Positions 21,858 through 32,431 of a stretch of 59,661 bases of DNA are shown here, piece by piece. A model generated the notes under the pieces. It was given only the letters and a program-made list of their open reading frames with translations, was not told the DNA's origin and ran no database searches. Source of the DNA: Selaginella moellendorffii (Eukaryota > Streptophyta > Lycopodiopsida > Selaginellales > Selaginellaceae); contig NW_003314417.1 in NCBI RefSeq assembly GCF_000143415.4, positions 153,779 to 213,439 of the forward strand, read 5' to 3'. How positions within the stretch are numbered: the first letter of the stretch is position 1; every line of letters begins with the position of its first letter. The translations under genes and the position numbers were made by a program.

Positions 21858-23028
21858 TGTAAGCCACAAATTTTTCCTTTCCAATTTGCCAGCTTACCTT
21901 GTTTACCTGTCTAACACTGCCTTGGCTTTTGCTAAGTTCCCTCACCAAGGTTCTTGCCTATGGTACCAGCTCCTACTTGGGCCTATTTGGTTTCAGCTAC
22001 TCATTGCACAAGCAACAAAGCGTTAGCCATCCATCCACGGATTCCCAAATCTCTCCCAATCCCCCTCCCCGGGTTAGACTGGACTTAAGGTTCGGCTACA
22101 CTCCCTGCAGGCACAAGCAGCCAAGCACACCAAGCCTCCAGGTTCTTAACACCCCTTGGTACCACAAGACTTGATCATGGGACCCTCTAAATCCCAAGTC
22201 TTGGGTGCAACACTTGCTTCGGGACGCCGGGGCGAAGCACCGTGGCCTAACAACTCGGTAAGGGTACCTCTACCCACCCACTTCCATCCCGAAGGAAAGG
22301 CCCAAGACCCTAGGAAGGGTGAGGACCAATGAGCCACATGGTACTCAAGTGGGGCACCACTCCACATGAGCCAAGAGCACCACAATCAGTTTCCCTTTCG
22401 GGAGTGGGAGCTACTCTTGAGCACTTCCTGGGATGGCCCCTCCGGCACCACCCAAGTCCCTGCTCACTCCCACCCAAGGCCCCTCGGCCCAAGTCTCAAC
22501 CTCAAGTCAGTTTGGAAGCACCACTGGAGAGTTCCTTCAGGACTAGTTCCCGAACCTCACTATCCCTACTATACTTTTGGAACTCCCTGCACCCCCCCCC
22601 CCCTGGGAGACGCACGCTTTGGGCTTTCACCCCTTGACCCGTATTAGTACTCGAACTCAGTCTCTGGCTCGATCTCGGACTCGATCTCGGATCTGACTTC
22701 GGATTCGGTCTCGGACTCGATCTCGGATCCAACTTCGGATTCGGTCTCGGACTTGATCTCGGACTCGATCTCGGACCCGACCTCGGACTCGACCTCGGAC
22801 TCGGTCTCGGACCCGATTTCGGATCTCGGACTCCGTCTCGAACTTGGTCTCGAACTCGGTCTCCGAGTCGGCCTCGGACTCGATTCCGGACTCTATCTCA
22901 AACTCGGTCTTAGAGTCAGTCTTGGACTCGATCTCAGACTCGGTCCCATCCGATGAACTCTTTATCATTTTGGTCATGTTTTCGGGGATCCTTTAGCCTA
23001 CAACACCTCGGGGAGTTAGTTCCTTACA
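21858..23028 (-). repeat. 3' LTR of the minus-strand Gypsy-1 copy
   Basis: On the plus strand it starts TGTAAGCCAC and ends GTTCCTTACA, collinear with the inverted Gypsy-1 LTR, including the minisatellite (22650-22930), the conserved module (about 22611-22635) and the poly-C run. Confidence 0.88.
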
Positions 23029-23429
23029 ACTCCACCACCCATAGAAGAAGTTCAATACCCACATTAAATGTCTCTTTTTTATCCTACGACTTGTTGACCA
23101 TGGCTCCGGGGGCATCCCCCACTTCGCGGTGTGCATAAGTTAGCCTCCCCGGCCAAGAGCCCATGACAACGGAATATAGGTGTCCCTATACTCCTCACCT
23201 CACCACGCCCTAGTATGGGGTCGGGACTTGAACCTAGTGTTGCTTTACTAGAGGGTTGGGACTCAAACCTAACCTCCGTAGAATACGTCTATGGATTCGA
23301 CATCCCCACAGGGAGCCGGGCGTAGTTCCCTATGCCTGGTCGACCTAGCTAACCCATGCTAATTAGCTTACCTTCGGCGCGCCTTCGGGTCCCAACATAT
23401 GCCATTGCTCAACTTCACAAATTGATATT
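23029..23429 (-). other. 3' untranslated region of the minus-strand Gypsy-1 copy
   Basis: Collinear with 15447-15850 of Gypsy-1 and including the decayed tRNA-like segment (GGTTGGGACTCAAACC near 23255). No gene. Confidence 0.75.
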
Positions 23430-23811
23430 TTAATTGAACTTTGCATAAGTACATAGAGTTCTGCCTTGCAGAAATTCCTCCACTAGATCTTGCACATTTG
23501 CTAGGTTCTCCTCCAGTTCCCATGTTGCTTCACAGTGTGGAAATCCTTTTCACTTCACATGGAACTCTCTCACCTCGCGTCCTTGTCATTTGCTCTTGTG
23601 CGCATTGAGGATGGCCTCGACTTCGTATTCCTCTTCCCCTTGGATAACCTCAGGTAAAGGTCTTACTTGGTCTTTGCGAAGCGGATCCTCAAAGTACGAC
23701 TTGAGTAAGTTCACATGGAACACTGGGTGCATCTTCCCCATCTCTCAAGGATGTCAGAGACGGTAAGCCACTTTACCGATTCGTGCCTCAATCTCGTAAG
23801 GCCCCGCGAAC
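23430..23811 (-). pseudogene. Last pol exon (GPY/F and chromodomain) of the minus-strand copy
   Basis: Read on the minus strand it matches exon 3 of Gypsy-1 ([18 protein letters not shown], then [13 protein letters not shown], then the chromodomain), with the stop at 23430-23432. It begins at the intron 2 acceptor (CAG at 23812-23814). Several substitutions create stops or changes, for example in the FHVKWKGFP region. The upstream exons lie 12.3 kb away beyond the DNA transposon. Confidence 0.85.
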
Positions 23812-23820
23812 CTGCTTAAA

Positions 23821-23842
23821 GCTTTATTTCGTTAAAGTGGGA
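23821..23842 (+). repeat. Left terminal inverted repeat of the 12.3-kb transposon
   Basis: GCTTTATTTCGTTAAAGTGG plus GA. It pairs with 36094-36115 in inverted orientation with a single mismatch at the fourth base. Confidence 0.85.
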
Positions 23843-24204
23843 ATTGTCATTATCCCATTTGTAAAATAAGGTTTCCAAACCTTTATATAGTATATAAATA
23901 TAACAAAATTCAACTGCATTGAGGCACATGCCATTTTATTTTAAACAAGGAAATGTCTACTCAATCACTTCTCCTCCCCCTGCCACTGCTTCACCTCTCT
24001 CTTCTCCTTGTCATCGTCATCCAATTTCTTTCCATCCTTTTAATATTGGCTCAGTTGCTCCGAGTCTAGGTGGAGCCCAAGTCCCCATTCAATCTTTACT
24101 TTCCCCTTATTAATAAAACAACTTCGTAGACTTCCAATAACATGCTGTAACACTTCTAGTATAATGCAAATCCTCTCAAAGAATTGTCTTTTAATATTAA
24201 TACA
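23843..24204. other. Subterminal region, no gene
   Basis: AT- and pyrimidine-rich, with one half-palindrome CACATGCCATTTTA at about 23926. Nothing else recognised. Confidence 0.4.
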
Positions 24205-24260
24205 ATGGCATGGAACCCCATGCCATAATAAGTTACATTTTTAAATAAATACATGCCATC

Positions 24261-25116
24261 TCAGACTGTTATTTTTTGCCTCCAACGCCTATACAATAAT
24301 CTTGGAATTTCATCACTCTCCACACTATCAGGATTTAAACCCAATAGTAATGCCATCTCTTCTCTAATACGTCCACGCTCATGTTCAGTGGTCGAAGAAC
24401 CCATCCGGTTGAGCAGATTATGGAGATGTGGATAGTGCTTGGCTAGACAATATACATGCCATAAATGATGACTGGTGTCTGTCCGATCAAATGGCTTCTG
24501 ATATACCGTTCCATCTACCATTTGGTTGATTTCTGCAGCCACCTCTTGGACTGGCCGGTTCTCTATCACCATCGCTTCAAGCCGTTTTGCAAGGTCCCCC
24601 AGAACATATGGTTTCTTCTCCCTAGTTTCCATACTGCAAGAGATGGGGTGCACTGCATATGTGTGCGTGTTCGCTGCAGTTTTAATCGGCGAGTCATCGA
24701 TGATGAGGATTTCACTTGACCTAGCAGTCCGGTTCATCACTACAGCCTCTGGCTTGACGAAGATGGGCTTGCTACCCCTCACATGGACCATAGTCAAGCA
24801 ATCCTCCTGCGTTAGGAGAAAGTCAAATGATAATATTACTCGCGTCTGATCGTCTGTAGCAACGTTAATGCATTGTGGCGCATCATGGATGTCCAAACTC
24901 CCAATTGCAAATTGAACCCGGCCCTCTGTTTTAAGTGTCACATGGTCATTATTAGATCACGCAGTTTCTCCCGTGTGATTAATGTGAATCTGTCTCTTTT
25001 GACCAACTTGCGACTGTAGGCTTTGGAGGGTGCAGTGACATTCGAGGACGAGCCACGCTCATGGGAGAAAAGGACACCGTTCAGATCAAAAACGATACAG
25101 TACTTTCGCCGTGACT
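24261..25116 (-). CDS. FCP1/NLI-interacting-factor-like HAD phosphatase domain exons
   Basis: After an acceptor at 25117 the minus strand encodes YCIVFDLNGVLFS, which fits the first HAD motif (DxDxT/V type, here DLNGV). In the next frame it encodes a VQFAIGS segment (family VAIWTS), a KPIFVKPEAVV segment, and EILIIDDSPIKTAANTHTYA, the fourth HAD motif (DDSP-K...N) typical of FCP1-like C-terminal-domain phosphatases. A C-terminal region of about 100 residues follows, ending at 24261. The two frames meet at about 24938-24941, implying a one-base shift or unrecognised intron. The second Asp of motif I is Asn (DLN), as in some plant FCP1-like proteins, so activity is uncertain. It is probably the 3' end of the long minus-strand gene. 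Confidence 0.6.
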
Positions 25117-25163
25117 CTGAAATGAAATGCGTCAGCATAAAAAATGGTACAAGTCAATTTTAC
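25117..25163 (-). other. 47-bp intron upstream of the FCP1-like exon
   Basis: On the minus strand GTAAAATTGAC...CATTTCAG. Removal joins GAPFANIVD to ESRRKYCIVFDLNG in frame. This intron carries no palindrome, unlike others in this gene. Confidence 0.6.
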
Positions 25164-25773
25164 CATCTACAATATTAGCGAATGGTGCTCCCGATGGTCG
25201 TTGAGAGGGTTTTGGTCGAGGAAACGTGAAGGGCGGAAATACTCTCCTCTGCAATGTGGGGTCAATCGCATCCGATGGCGTGTGGGCACATGCCATTTCA
25301 GCTGTAGACTCTGGTACAACTGGCTCAACAGTGGCATGGGGTGGTTCCGATGGCGTGTGATCACACGCCATTTCAGCTGGTGCCTCCGTTGGCAAAGTGG
25401 ACATGACCGAATAGGCAGCAGGGGCGGTGTAGGGAGGTTCCAACGGCACGTAGTCAGACGATTGGGCACATGTTGAGTCCGTTGGAAATGAGGATACGAC
25501 CGGCTCGGCGGCTGGGGCGGCCTCATGCGGGTCCAATGGCGCCTGGTCACCGTCAGTTGGATACGTGGACAAGATTGACTCAGTGGTATGGGCAGCATCA
25601 AGTGGAGCGTGGTCAGCTTGCTTGGCGTTGATATGGATAGTAGCCTCCACCAGCTCTGATGACTCTTGCAGGCAAGTAGAGTCCACTGGCGGATCCATAT
25701 GCATGTCCAAATATCTCCCTTCGATTGAGATGGTATCCTCCCTACTGGCTACTAAAAACAAACTCATTAGCAC
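25164..25773 (-). CDS. Pro/Ala/Thr-rich repetitive linker exon
   Basis: A minus-strand open frame of about 200 codons. It has loosely repeated units such as DHAPLDAAHTTES, DQAPLDPHEAAPA, DYVPLEPPYTAPA, DHTPSEPPHATVE and AHTPSDAID, about 25-30 residues apart. Two units, EMACDHTPS and EMACAHTPS, are encoded by copies of the 22-bp palindrome (25350-25371 and 25275-25296). It is probably a disordered linker between upstream exons and the FCP1-like domain. It is not a recognised family. Confidence 0.5.
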
Positions 25774-25995
25774 ATTGAATTGACTATACTATATTTACCA
25801 TCAACTGCTATTGGGCGCACTGCTGATTCTGAAGGATTGAACATACGTTTCGACCCTTGCTTGGCACTATCCTTCCTCGACACTAAAGGCTAGAGTTTGT
25901 ATCTTAATTCAACTGAATAATCTCTACTTACCATTTCTTCTGCGACCTACATGAACAATGTTAGAAATGGTAAAAGGTTAGGAATGGATGTACTA

Positions 25996-26585
25996 TTATT
26001 TACCTGATGGTTTGTCTTGTATGACCTTCCTCCGCTGCTCTTTGGCCACCTCAGGCTGGCCATCGTCATCATCATCGTCATCGTTGTTATTGTGATCGTC
26101 ACCATTGTGAGGACCATCCAAGTCCTCTTCGTCCTCCTCTTCTTCATCCTCCTCTTCTTCGTCCTCCTCTTCTTCGTCCACCTCTTCTTTGTCCTCCTCT
26201 TCGTCCTTCTGCTCTTCCTGCTCATTATCTTTCTCTGGCTCCTCATCCCCCTCTTGCATTTCTTCCATAGGCTGCTCAGGCTGGATGGCTTGTTTTTCCA
26301 GGACCATCTTGGGAAAATCATCTGGCCGAGTCTCCATCTCAAAATACAAGACATCCATAGCCTGTTTCAGTGCTTGACCTAGGACCGTATCCTCACCCGA
26401 CTGTCTTAACATGGTTTCTGCACGTTCTTGCACCCTTCGAAGACGACGAGATGAGAAAAACGTGGCCCTGACTTGAAAAGCATCCCTCATCCATTGTACC
26501 TCTCCATTGAGATTGGGGAAGGGGAGTCCACCATAGGAATCTGAGTCAGGAGGTGGTGACTGGCTCCTTTCACTCAGCCCTTGAT
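25996..26585 (-). CDS. Exon with acidic tract
   Basis: It begins after the acceptor at 26586 with DQGLSERSQSPPPDSDSYGG. It contains a helical Arg/Glu-rich part (RRLRRVQERAETMLRQ) and then a long Glu/Asp tract (about 26060-26260) with EEEDEEEE-type repeats and an Asn/Asp run. Such tracts are typical of chromatin or histone-binding proteins, but this one is too low in complexity to assign. It ends near 25996, where an intron may begin (KPSG then GTAAATAATAG). Confidence 0.5.
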
Positions 26586-27050
26586 CTGCAATGAATGGCA
26601 TGAGCACACACGCCATAACCGCGAGGCATTACCTATCATCTTTTCATTGCCCTTCTTCCTTTTCGAATCAAACGCCTCTGATCCTAACGACTGTCCAACG
26701 TGCTTTCGCTTTTTATGACCACTGTCAGTTTGAGCTTGACTGGTGCTTGCCTGTTTTGCCTTTGAAGAAGTGTCTCCTGCAAGGAATGGCATGAGACCAC
26801 ACGCCATTGCAAATATAATTTGTACTTCCTTTTTTCCTATTGCTTGTCTGTTTGTCCTTCTTCGACGCGCCACCAGTGCGCTTTTCAGTCCTCGTATCTG
26901 AATATTCACAACGATCTATAATCAAAATGGCGTGAGGCCTCACGTGACCTTACCTTGTGCAGGTTGTGAGCTCGGCCTAACATCAGTAGCTGTTAACGCC
27001 GTTTCAGCATCTGGGGGTGGCCACGCTCCTGCATACAGAGCTTGTGAGAT
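26586..27050 (-). CDS. Small basic exons separated by 38-49-bp palindrome introns
   Basis: Minus-strand exons, in transcription order: an Ala/Pro linker ending SSQPAQ (27050-26954), intron 26916-26953 (38 bp), a Lys/Thr-rich exon (RTGGASKKDKQTSNRKKG), intron 26777-26825 (49 bp), an exon with KAKQASTSQAQTDSGHKKRK, and intron 26586-26632 (47 bp). All introns start GT and end AG, and all contain one copy of the 22-bp palindrome within about 15 bases of the acceptor. Basic runs could act as nuclear localisation signals. The predicted joins keep sensible reading frames, but no transcript evidence is available. Confidence 0.5.
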
Positions 27051-27061
27051 AACATTTAAAC

Positions 27062-28386
27062 TTAAAGTGCGTACTCACCAGGTTCGCAGAGAAGATACTG
27101 TTTTTCTTTGGCAACTGTAATTATATGCTCCATTGAAGTCACCTCTTCAATGGAGTTTGTCACCGCAACACACGGGACACCCTTGAGTAGTGCGGCTCGA
27201 AAGAATAGTCCGCCGCAGTTGTACTCGACAACGCATTTGCACTTGGTGTCACCCGCTATTGCGTTGAAGACCCAGCTGAGCATTTCCCATGCTGCACCTG
27301 GAGCTTTCTTTGGATTCGAAAGCTCCATAGCCATCTTCAGTTCCTCAGGCACGGGTAAATTGACCTCCCTCATATCAACTCGATCGGCCTTGTCGAACGA
27401 AGCTGGGAAGTCACTCCAGTCCCACTCTGCTGCAGGACCAATAACAAGGGCGAGTGTGAAGATGCGGACATTCGTCGGTATCTTCTTCTTAGCCATTATC
27501 CCATGGATCTCCCGCATCTCCTTGCCTTTCAACCGAGCCTTCACCTCGTTCAAGGCCTTCCAGAACTTGTGATAGGATTCGAGTCGTAGATCATATAGTG
27601 GACTGAAGATTCCACCTCCGCAAGTCCCACCATTAAGTCAATGATGGAGTTGACTTCGTCTGCATGAGTGATCTCTTCGTTTGTGAAGTCCATCACACAA
27701 AAGATGTTCTTGACCTGCTCATCTCCGCGGGAAACAATGCTCCTCCACCTTTGATCCTCATCCGAATTCACGTATACCCGGTAAGGTTCTCGATAGGCCT
27801 CTGCTGCAGGGTCGAGCTGTTTCTGAAGCCGGCGGTCGACATCCCTCTTAATGAAATTTGGATACTGATCCAACTTCTCAGCTTTACTTTTCGTGGCATC
27901 CCGCAGCAGATCGATGAACTTGGGGGCCCCGTTCACGTACTCGTCGATGTCTTCATTTGACAAGTCCAGCTCTTCCATCATCTCTTGCGTGGTGTCGATG
28001 CTCACCCTCTCCACGACCACTTGCTCGAAGATCCAATCCTTCAATAGCGCACGAGCTCTCAGAGTCGTGCACAAGTCCTCGTATGTCACAATATGGCCGG
28101 GAGTCATTTTGGTCTTGTTGAAGACTACCTCACCACGTAGAAGAGCATTAGCCACTGTCAGAAGGTTGTCGTCGTCTAGAGACCGCGAGAAACGCAAGGC
28201 ATTGAGCTTCAAATCATTGGGCTTCCAGCCGTCCTCCACACCCATTGAGTTTAGCAACTCCCCGTCATGGTACCTCCTCAGCACATCTACCCATTTGTCA
28301 AAAACAACTTTTGTCGCGAGTAGAATGTTATGGATGCTGAGTGTGTCATTGACCCCCAGTGTTTTCGAGAGAAGACTCGAGAATTC
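27062..28386 (-). CDS. Unassigned region followed by possible methyltransferase-like end
   Basis: Two overlapping minus-strand frames (28386-27550 and 27600-27062) look like one protein broken by a one-base shift near 27600. The second frame reads back into sensible sequence (LYDLRLESYHKFWKALNEV). The first ~270 residues are helical and unassigned. The last part (CVVEYNCGGLFFRAALLKGV, PCVAVTNSIEEVTSMEHII) resembles the glycine-rich SAM-binding segment near the end of DNA adenine/cytosine-N4 methylases, but a DPPY-type motif is not evident. It ends at a good donor (CCTG/GTGAGTACG, about 27076). It follows the ParB-like exon in the same frame. Confidence 0.45.
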
Positions 28387-28440
28387 CTGCAATGGAAATG
28401 GCGTGAGGCCACATGCTATGCCACATGCAACAAGGCTTAC
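28387..28440 (-). other. 54-bp intron containing the 22-bp palindrome
   Basis: On the minus strand it begins GTAAGCCTTG and ends TTTCCATTGCAG, with the palindrome at 28398-28419. The frame before it (ALATSA, then a TAG, then CAG) continues into EFSSLLSKTL after it. The only obstacle is that TAG, one C-to-T change from CAG, immediately before the donor. Confidence 0.6.
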
Positions 28441-29619
28441 CTGCTAGGCGCTAGTTGCTAGTGCACGTCCTTGTCCTGGTTTTTGTGGCTTCTTCAGTTG
28501 AACCCAGATCTTCCGTGTTCGTGCCAATGTCTCGTGCAGACCCGATTTGTAGCACCTTTCTTGCTTGACATTCTGCGCGTGGGAGATGGATATGATAGAT
28601 CGGAGGGGCGAGTTGCCTTTTATCAAGCGGACAACTCTTGTCTTGAAGACTTTCTTCACCTCCTCGCCCACCATAATATCCAGAACTATCTCTTGCATCG
28701 CCAAGCTAGAATGCTGCCCGGAGACGGCATAGAACCGAATGTTCTGATCGTCCAACACCTTCCTATTGATCAAGTTTGGAAACCTCGTCTCGCCCTTAAT
28801 TGTTTGGTAGTAGGGGATCACGTCTGCGATGTCGGGTGTTACTGGACTTGCCAGCATCTTCTGCTTCAGTTTCTCCACCCACTCATCAGATACTAGCCTG
28901 TGGTTGTATTTGCTTTGGATGTCAATACGGCTCACGTCGATTGTATATACTTTGTTGGAATAGTAACAAGTACTATTATCTGCGATGATTTTTGCTGCCT
29001 CTTCTTGCTCTTTCTGCTCTTTGCGGCTCTTCTTTTTGGTGGGTGTAGTGTTCGAACCCGAGGCAATGGCATCACCGAGTAGCTTCTTTTTTGGAGCAGC
29101 AGAGTCAGACGTCGGCTTGAGCTTGACCACCCTTTTCTGCTTCGGGGTAGTTTCCAGATCGACCCCCTTCCCCTTCGCTTCGCGAACTGGAGGCACTCTC
29201 AACGGCTCAATGTTGGAATATAGTTTTTGAACATCGCCGTAGGTAAGGTCCGTGGATTCCATGTGATCTTCATAGACCCGCAGCGTCTTTGAAATTGTGG
29301 GCCTCCTGGACAACCTCTCCCTAGCTCCCTCTAGGAATTCCTCATAGCCGCTGCCCCCCTCCGGGAAGCCGCTAGGATGTGTAAGGTGGATCTTGAGGGC
29401 GGACGCTGTCTCTACCACAAGTGCCAGTCCATATTCTTGCATGGAACTGCATGGAGTGTCTGTCACTTGGATGAGGATCCCCATGCATTCTTTTCTCCCA
29501 CCATCTGTGTTGTACAGCATCAGATCCTCGCCTTCCATCCCGAAAGTCCAACTGGTGAGCTCCTCCCCCTTCTCTGCATCCACATTGACAGTGGCTGGAA
29601 GAAGAACGCAATTCCTCGC
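28441..29619 (-). CDS. ParB/sulfiredoxin-like domain exon
   Basis: About 390 codons. The N-terminal third is unassigned. A Lys/Ser-rich middle (RKEQKEQEEAAK) leads to VYTIDVSRIDIQSKYNHRLVSDEWVEKLKQKM followed by IRFYAVSGQHSSLAMQEI. This is the arrangement of ParB N-terminal/sulfiredoxin-like domains: a strand, 'I.....R...E.V..L...I', then a (D/S)G(Q/H)H/R...A loop that binds a phosphate-bearing substrate. In bacteria and phages such domains act as NTP-binding clamps or nucleases and are often fused to DNA methylases. The role here is unknown. A TAG ends the exon just before the donor at 28440. Confidence 0.5.
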
Positions 29620-30290
29620 CTGTTCAGAAATGCACAACAATTAGAGCTGACAGATGAAAAGCTAGCAGCTGGAAATAACGTGAGGCCACACGACATTCAC
29701 CACTGCATTAGATGTCTTGAGGCTGCATCCTAAGATGGCGTGAGGCTATACGCCATCTGTAACCAGACTGCACTCGAGAGCCCAATCGGTGCATGCCAAT
29801 GTTGCTACTGAATGGCATGTGGCCTCATGCCATTTTCTACTTGGCCTAAAAGACTTACCATTTGAAGCCGAATGGAGGCCGTGACAATCAAGGCCGGACT
29901 CGCTGGCGAATGTGCACTGTGTGTGCAGCGGATCATAGCAGCAAGGCTACTCTGCCACTTACAGTTGGAGAGTGGCGTTGAAATCTCCCGGGACGCCAAG
30001 TGGGCTGCGTGTGGGTGGCGGAGTGGGCGGCGGAGTTGGCGGCGAAGTTACAAACTGGGTGTGTCTTGAAGTGGACGCCGATGCACACGAGCGCGATGCG
30101 AGCGCGAGTGTGATGCAAGCGCGAGTGGACGCCGATGCACACGAGAAACCTGTAGAGAAGGGAGCGTGATCGCGAGTGGGAGCGCGATGCGAGCAGGAGC
30201 GCGAGTGTGATGCGAGCGCGAGCGCTTGTGTGATGCGAGCGCGAGCGCGAGTACGAAGCAAAATGCAAAACCTAACCTCACATGCGCGAA
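29620..30290 (-). promoter_or_regulatory. 5' region of the minus-strand gene: small exons, introns, GCGAG-rich leader
   Basis: An intron 29620-29700 (81 bp, GTGAATGTCG...CTGAACAG) has the palindrome at its donor end. Further up, a donor at 29858 (AAATG/GTAAGTC) follows a short open frame whose ATG is near 29999 and which would encode about 45 residues. From 30000 to 30260 the DNA is rich in GCGAGCGCGAGTG-type repeats, including TGGACGCCGATGCACACGAG twice (30071 and 30127). I regard this as leader/promoter sequence. Confidence 0.4.
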
Positions 30291-32360
30291 ATGTCACAAC
30301 GGTTGGTAATCCCGCCACGTCATCATTCCTCGGACTTGGGCGCCACCATTAATTTCTGGATTGCCGCGCGCATGCAAGCACGCAGAATCCAAAAGAAATC
30401 CGCAACGCCATCATTCCTCGGACTGCATGCACGCGAAATCCAAAAGAAAGATCATGATTGGGATATCATTTAATACCCTCGCTATATTTATACCATGCAT
30501 GATTGGATATTCCAAAGCATCTTGTATTTCCAAAAATGGCAGATGTTCAGCTAAATAAAGAAATTCTATCTGTTTCTATTTTTCTCTCAAATCAATATTA
30601 TAGCGTGTGGGCTCATGCAATTTTGAACCAAAGAAACCCAAAAAACGTTGGACCCAAAATATTTTGAAAAAACCCAAAAAACCCTAAACATTTTAAACCC
30701 AAAAATCCAGGCGTCTTGTGGCGTTATTCCTTGAATGGCGTGTGGGCGCATGCCATTTTCAGGGCCAAATGCTGAATGGAGAAAAATTCCCTTTCAGTGC
30801 AAATGCTGCAAGAGGCAGATGCCGAGCACAAAGGACTGTAACTACCTCACATGACACAGATAAACTTTTCTCTATTTGGCAAAGATAAACTTTATAGCGT
30901 GTGGGCTCATGCAATTTTGAACCCAAAAAATGCACCAAAAAATTCTCGGCGTCATCTGGCGTTATCTCTTGAATGGCGTGGGGCTGCATGCCATTTTCAG
31001 GGGCACATAGGAGTATATTCTTAGGATATTCTGACATGCGCGAGATTGTTTTGAGTTTTCTGGAGATCCAACCGTTAGATCGCAACTAGATTTTACAGAA
31101 TGGTATACAATGTCTTTCTTGATGACCCTGCAAAGAAGCATCTCGATCGGACACCACATGAGACCACACGAGCCTTACAATGTTTCAGGGGCATTTGCCA
31201 TAGATCCGACTGTTATTTTGCTCCAAGATTTTACAGTTTGGTGTGCATTGACCTTTCCATCGACACTGCAAAGGGACATCACAATCAGATTTGGGATCAC
31301 AAGAAACTAACTTCACTAACTCTGGTTTCACCAAGATGTACGTAAGGAGTTATGAAATGAAAGGACCCTCTCTATTGAAATATGTTTATGGTCCTAGGGG
31401 CATTGTGACATATCAAAGGATTTTGCATCAAGTTCTGTATTTGCATGTTTATCAAGCTACTGAATTGCTAAACCCTAAACCCTAAACCCTAAACCCTAAA
31501 CATGTGGCAAATGCTGCGTGAAGAAAGATGCCCCTTCTGGGCAAATGCTGTAAGACGCAGATGCCGAGCAGATGTATCTCAGGCTAGCGAAGGGGACAAA
31601 TGAAAGCTAGCTATAAACATGATGGGATGCAAATAGATTATTAGGCTGGTCCTACGAAAATCAAAAACCATAATTGAAAACATTGAAAATGCAAAAAGAA
31701 AGGTTTATAATATTTTTGAATTTTAAGCAACCAAAGGAATGTAAGTAGGGCATGTGTTTGTAAGTTTAAAAATGCCTCAACCACTTAAATTCAGAAGTAA
31801 ATAAAGCTGTTTCTATTTTTGGTACAGGTAAACTTTATAGCATGTGGGCTCATGCAATTTTGAACCCAAAAATGCACCAAAAAATGCTCGACTAGCATTA
31901 TTCTTTGAATGGCGTGTGGCCTTATATTGCCATAAATGGACGTACACACAGAGCATAATTATTCCTTTACACGGCGAATAATCTTGGCGCGGATCGCTGA
32001 CATGGTATGGCAAAGTTCGAATCACTGACATGGCACAGCTGGATCGAGGCAAGGACATGATGTGACAAAGTTCAACCTCCGACAGCAAAGTCTAGAAGCT
32101 ACTCAGTTTGAAATTTGTCAAAGGAGTCATAAGATCTGGTTTGTCAGAGGATTTGATGTGACATTCAAGCGTGTGTTATTTTTGAATTCTCGAACTCATT
32201 CCTAGGTCTATCATTTTTGTGCGCCGTGTTCTTGGTTCCGCTGAGCGCAGTGAGCGCTGCTTGTGTAAGCGGCGTTGTGGGCTGTGGTTTATTCGTCTAC
32301 GAGCGGTTGCGGCATTGCGAGCGCCATTGCGGGCGGCAGTTTATGTGAGTGGCAGTTTGT
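30291..32360. other. Central non-coding spacer with repeated units
   Basis: Three copies of a unit of about 110-170 bp start at TATAGC(G/A)TGTGGGCTCATGC (about 30599, 30893 and 31837), continue with TTTTGAACC(C/A)AA..., and end with a full palindrome (30735, 30973 and 31909). An AAATGCTGCAAGAGGCAGATGC unit at about 30785 recurs at about 31545. A telomere-type tract lies at 31468-31501. No gene is visible. This is the divergent interval between the minus-strand and plus-strand genes. Confidence 0.6.
31468..31501. repeat. Interstitial plant telomere repeat (CCCTAAA)4
   Basis: Four consecutive CCCTAAA units on the plus strand, the complement of the plant telomere repeat TTTAGGG, inside the DNA transposon. 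Confidence 0.9.
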
Positions 32361-32431
32361 GCGAGCGGCGCTACGAGCAGTTGCGGTGTTGTGAGCGGCG
32401 CTACGAGCAGTTGCGGTGTTGCGAGCGGCAC
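32361..32431. repeat. 30-bp tandem repeat
   Basis: GYGAGCGGCGCTACGAGCAG plus TTGCGGTGTT occurs at 32361-32390 and 32391-32420 with one base difference, followed by a partial third unit. Confidence 0.85.

Noticed and set aside
29933-30318. Minus-strand His/Ser/Arg-rich open frames in several registers
   Set aside because: They arise from GCGAGCGCGAGTG repeats and are open in more than one frame; regarded as leader sequence.
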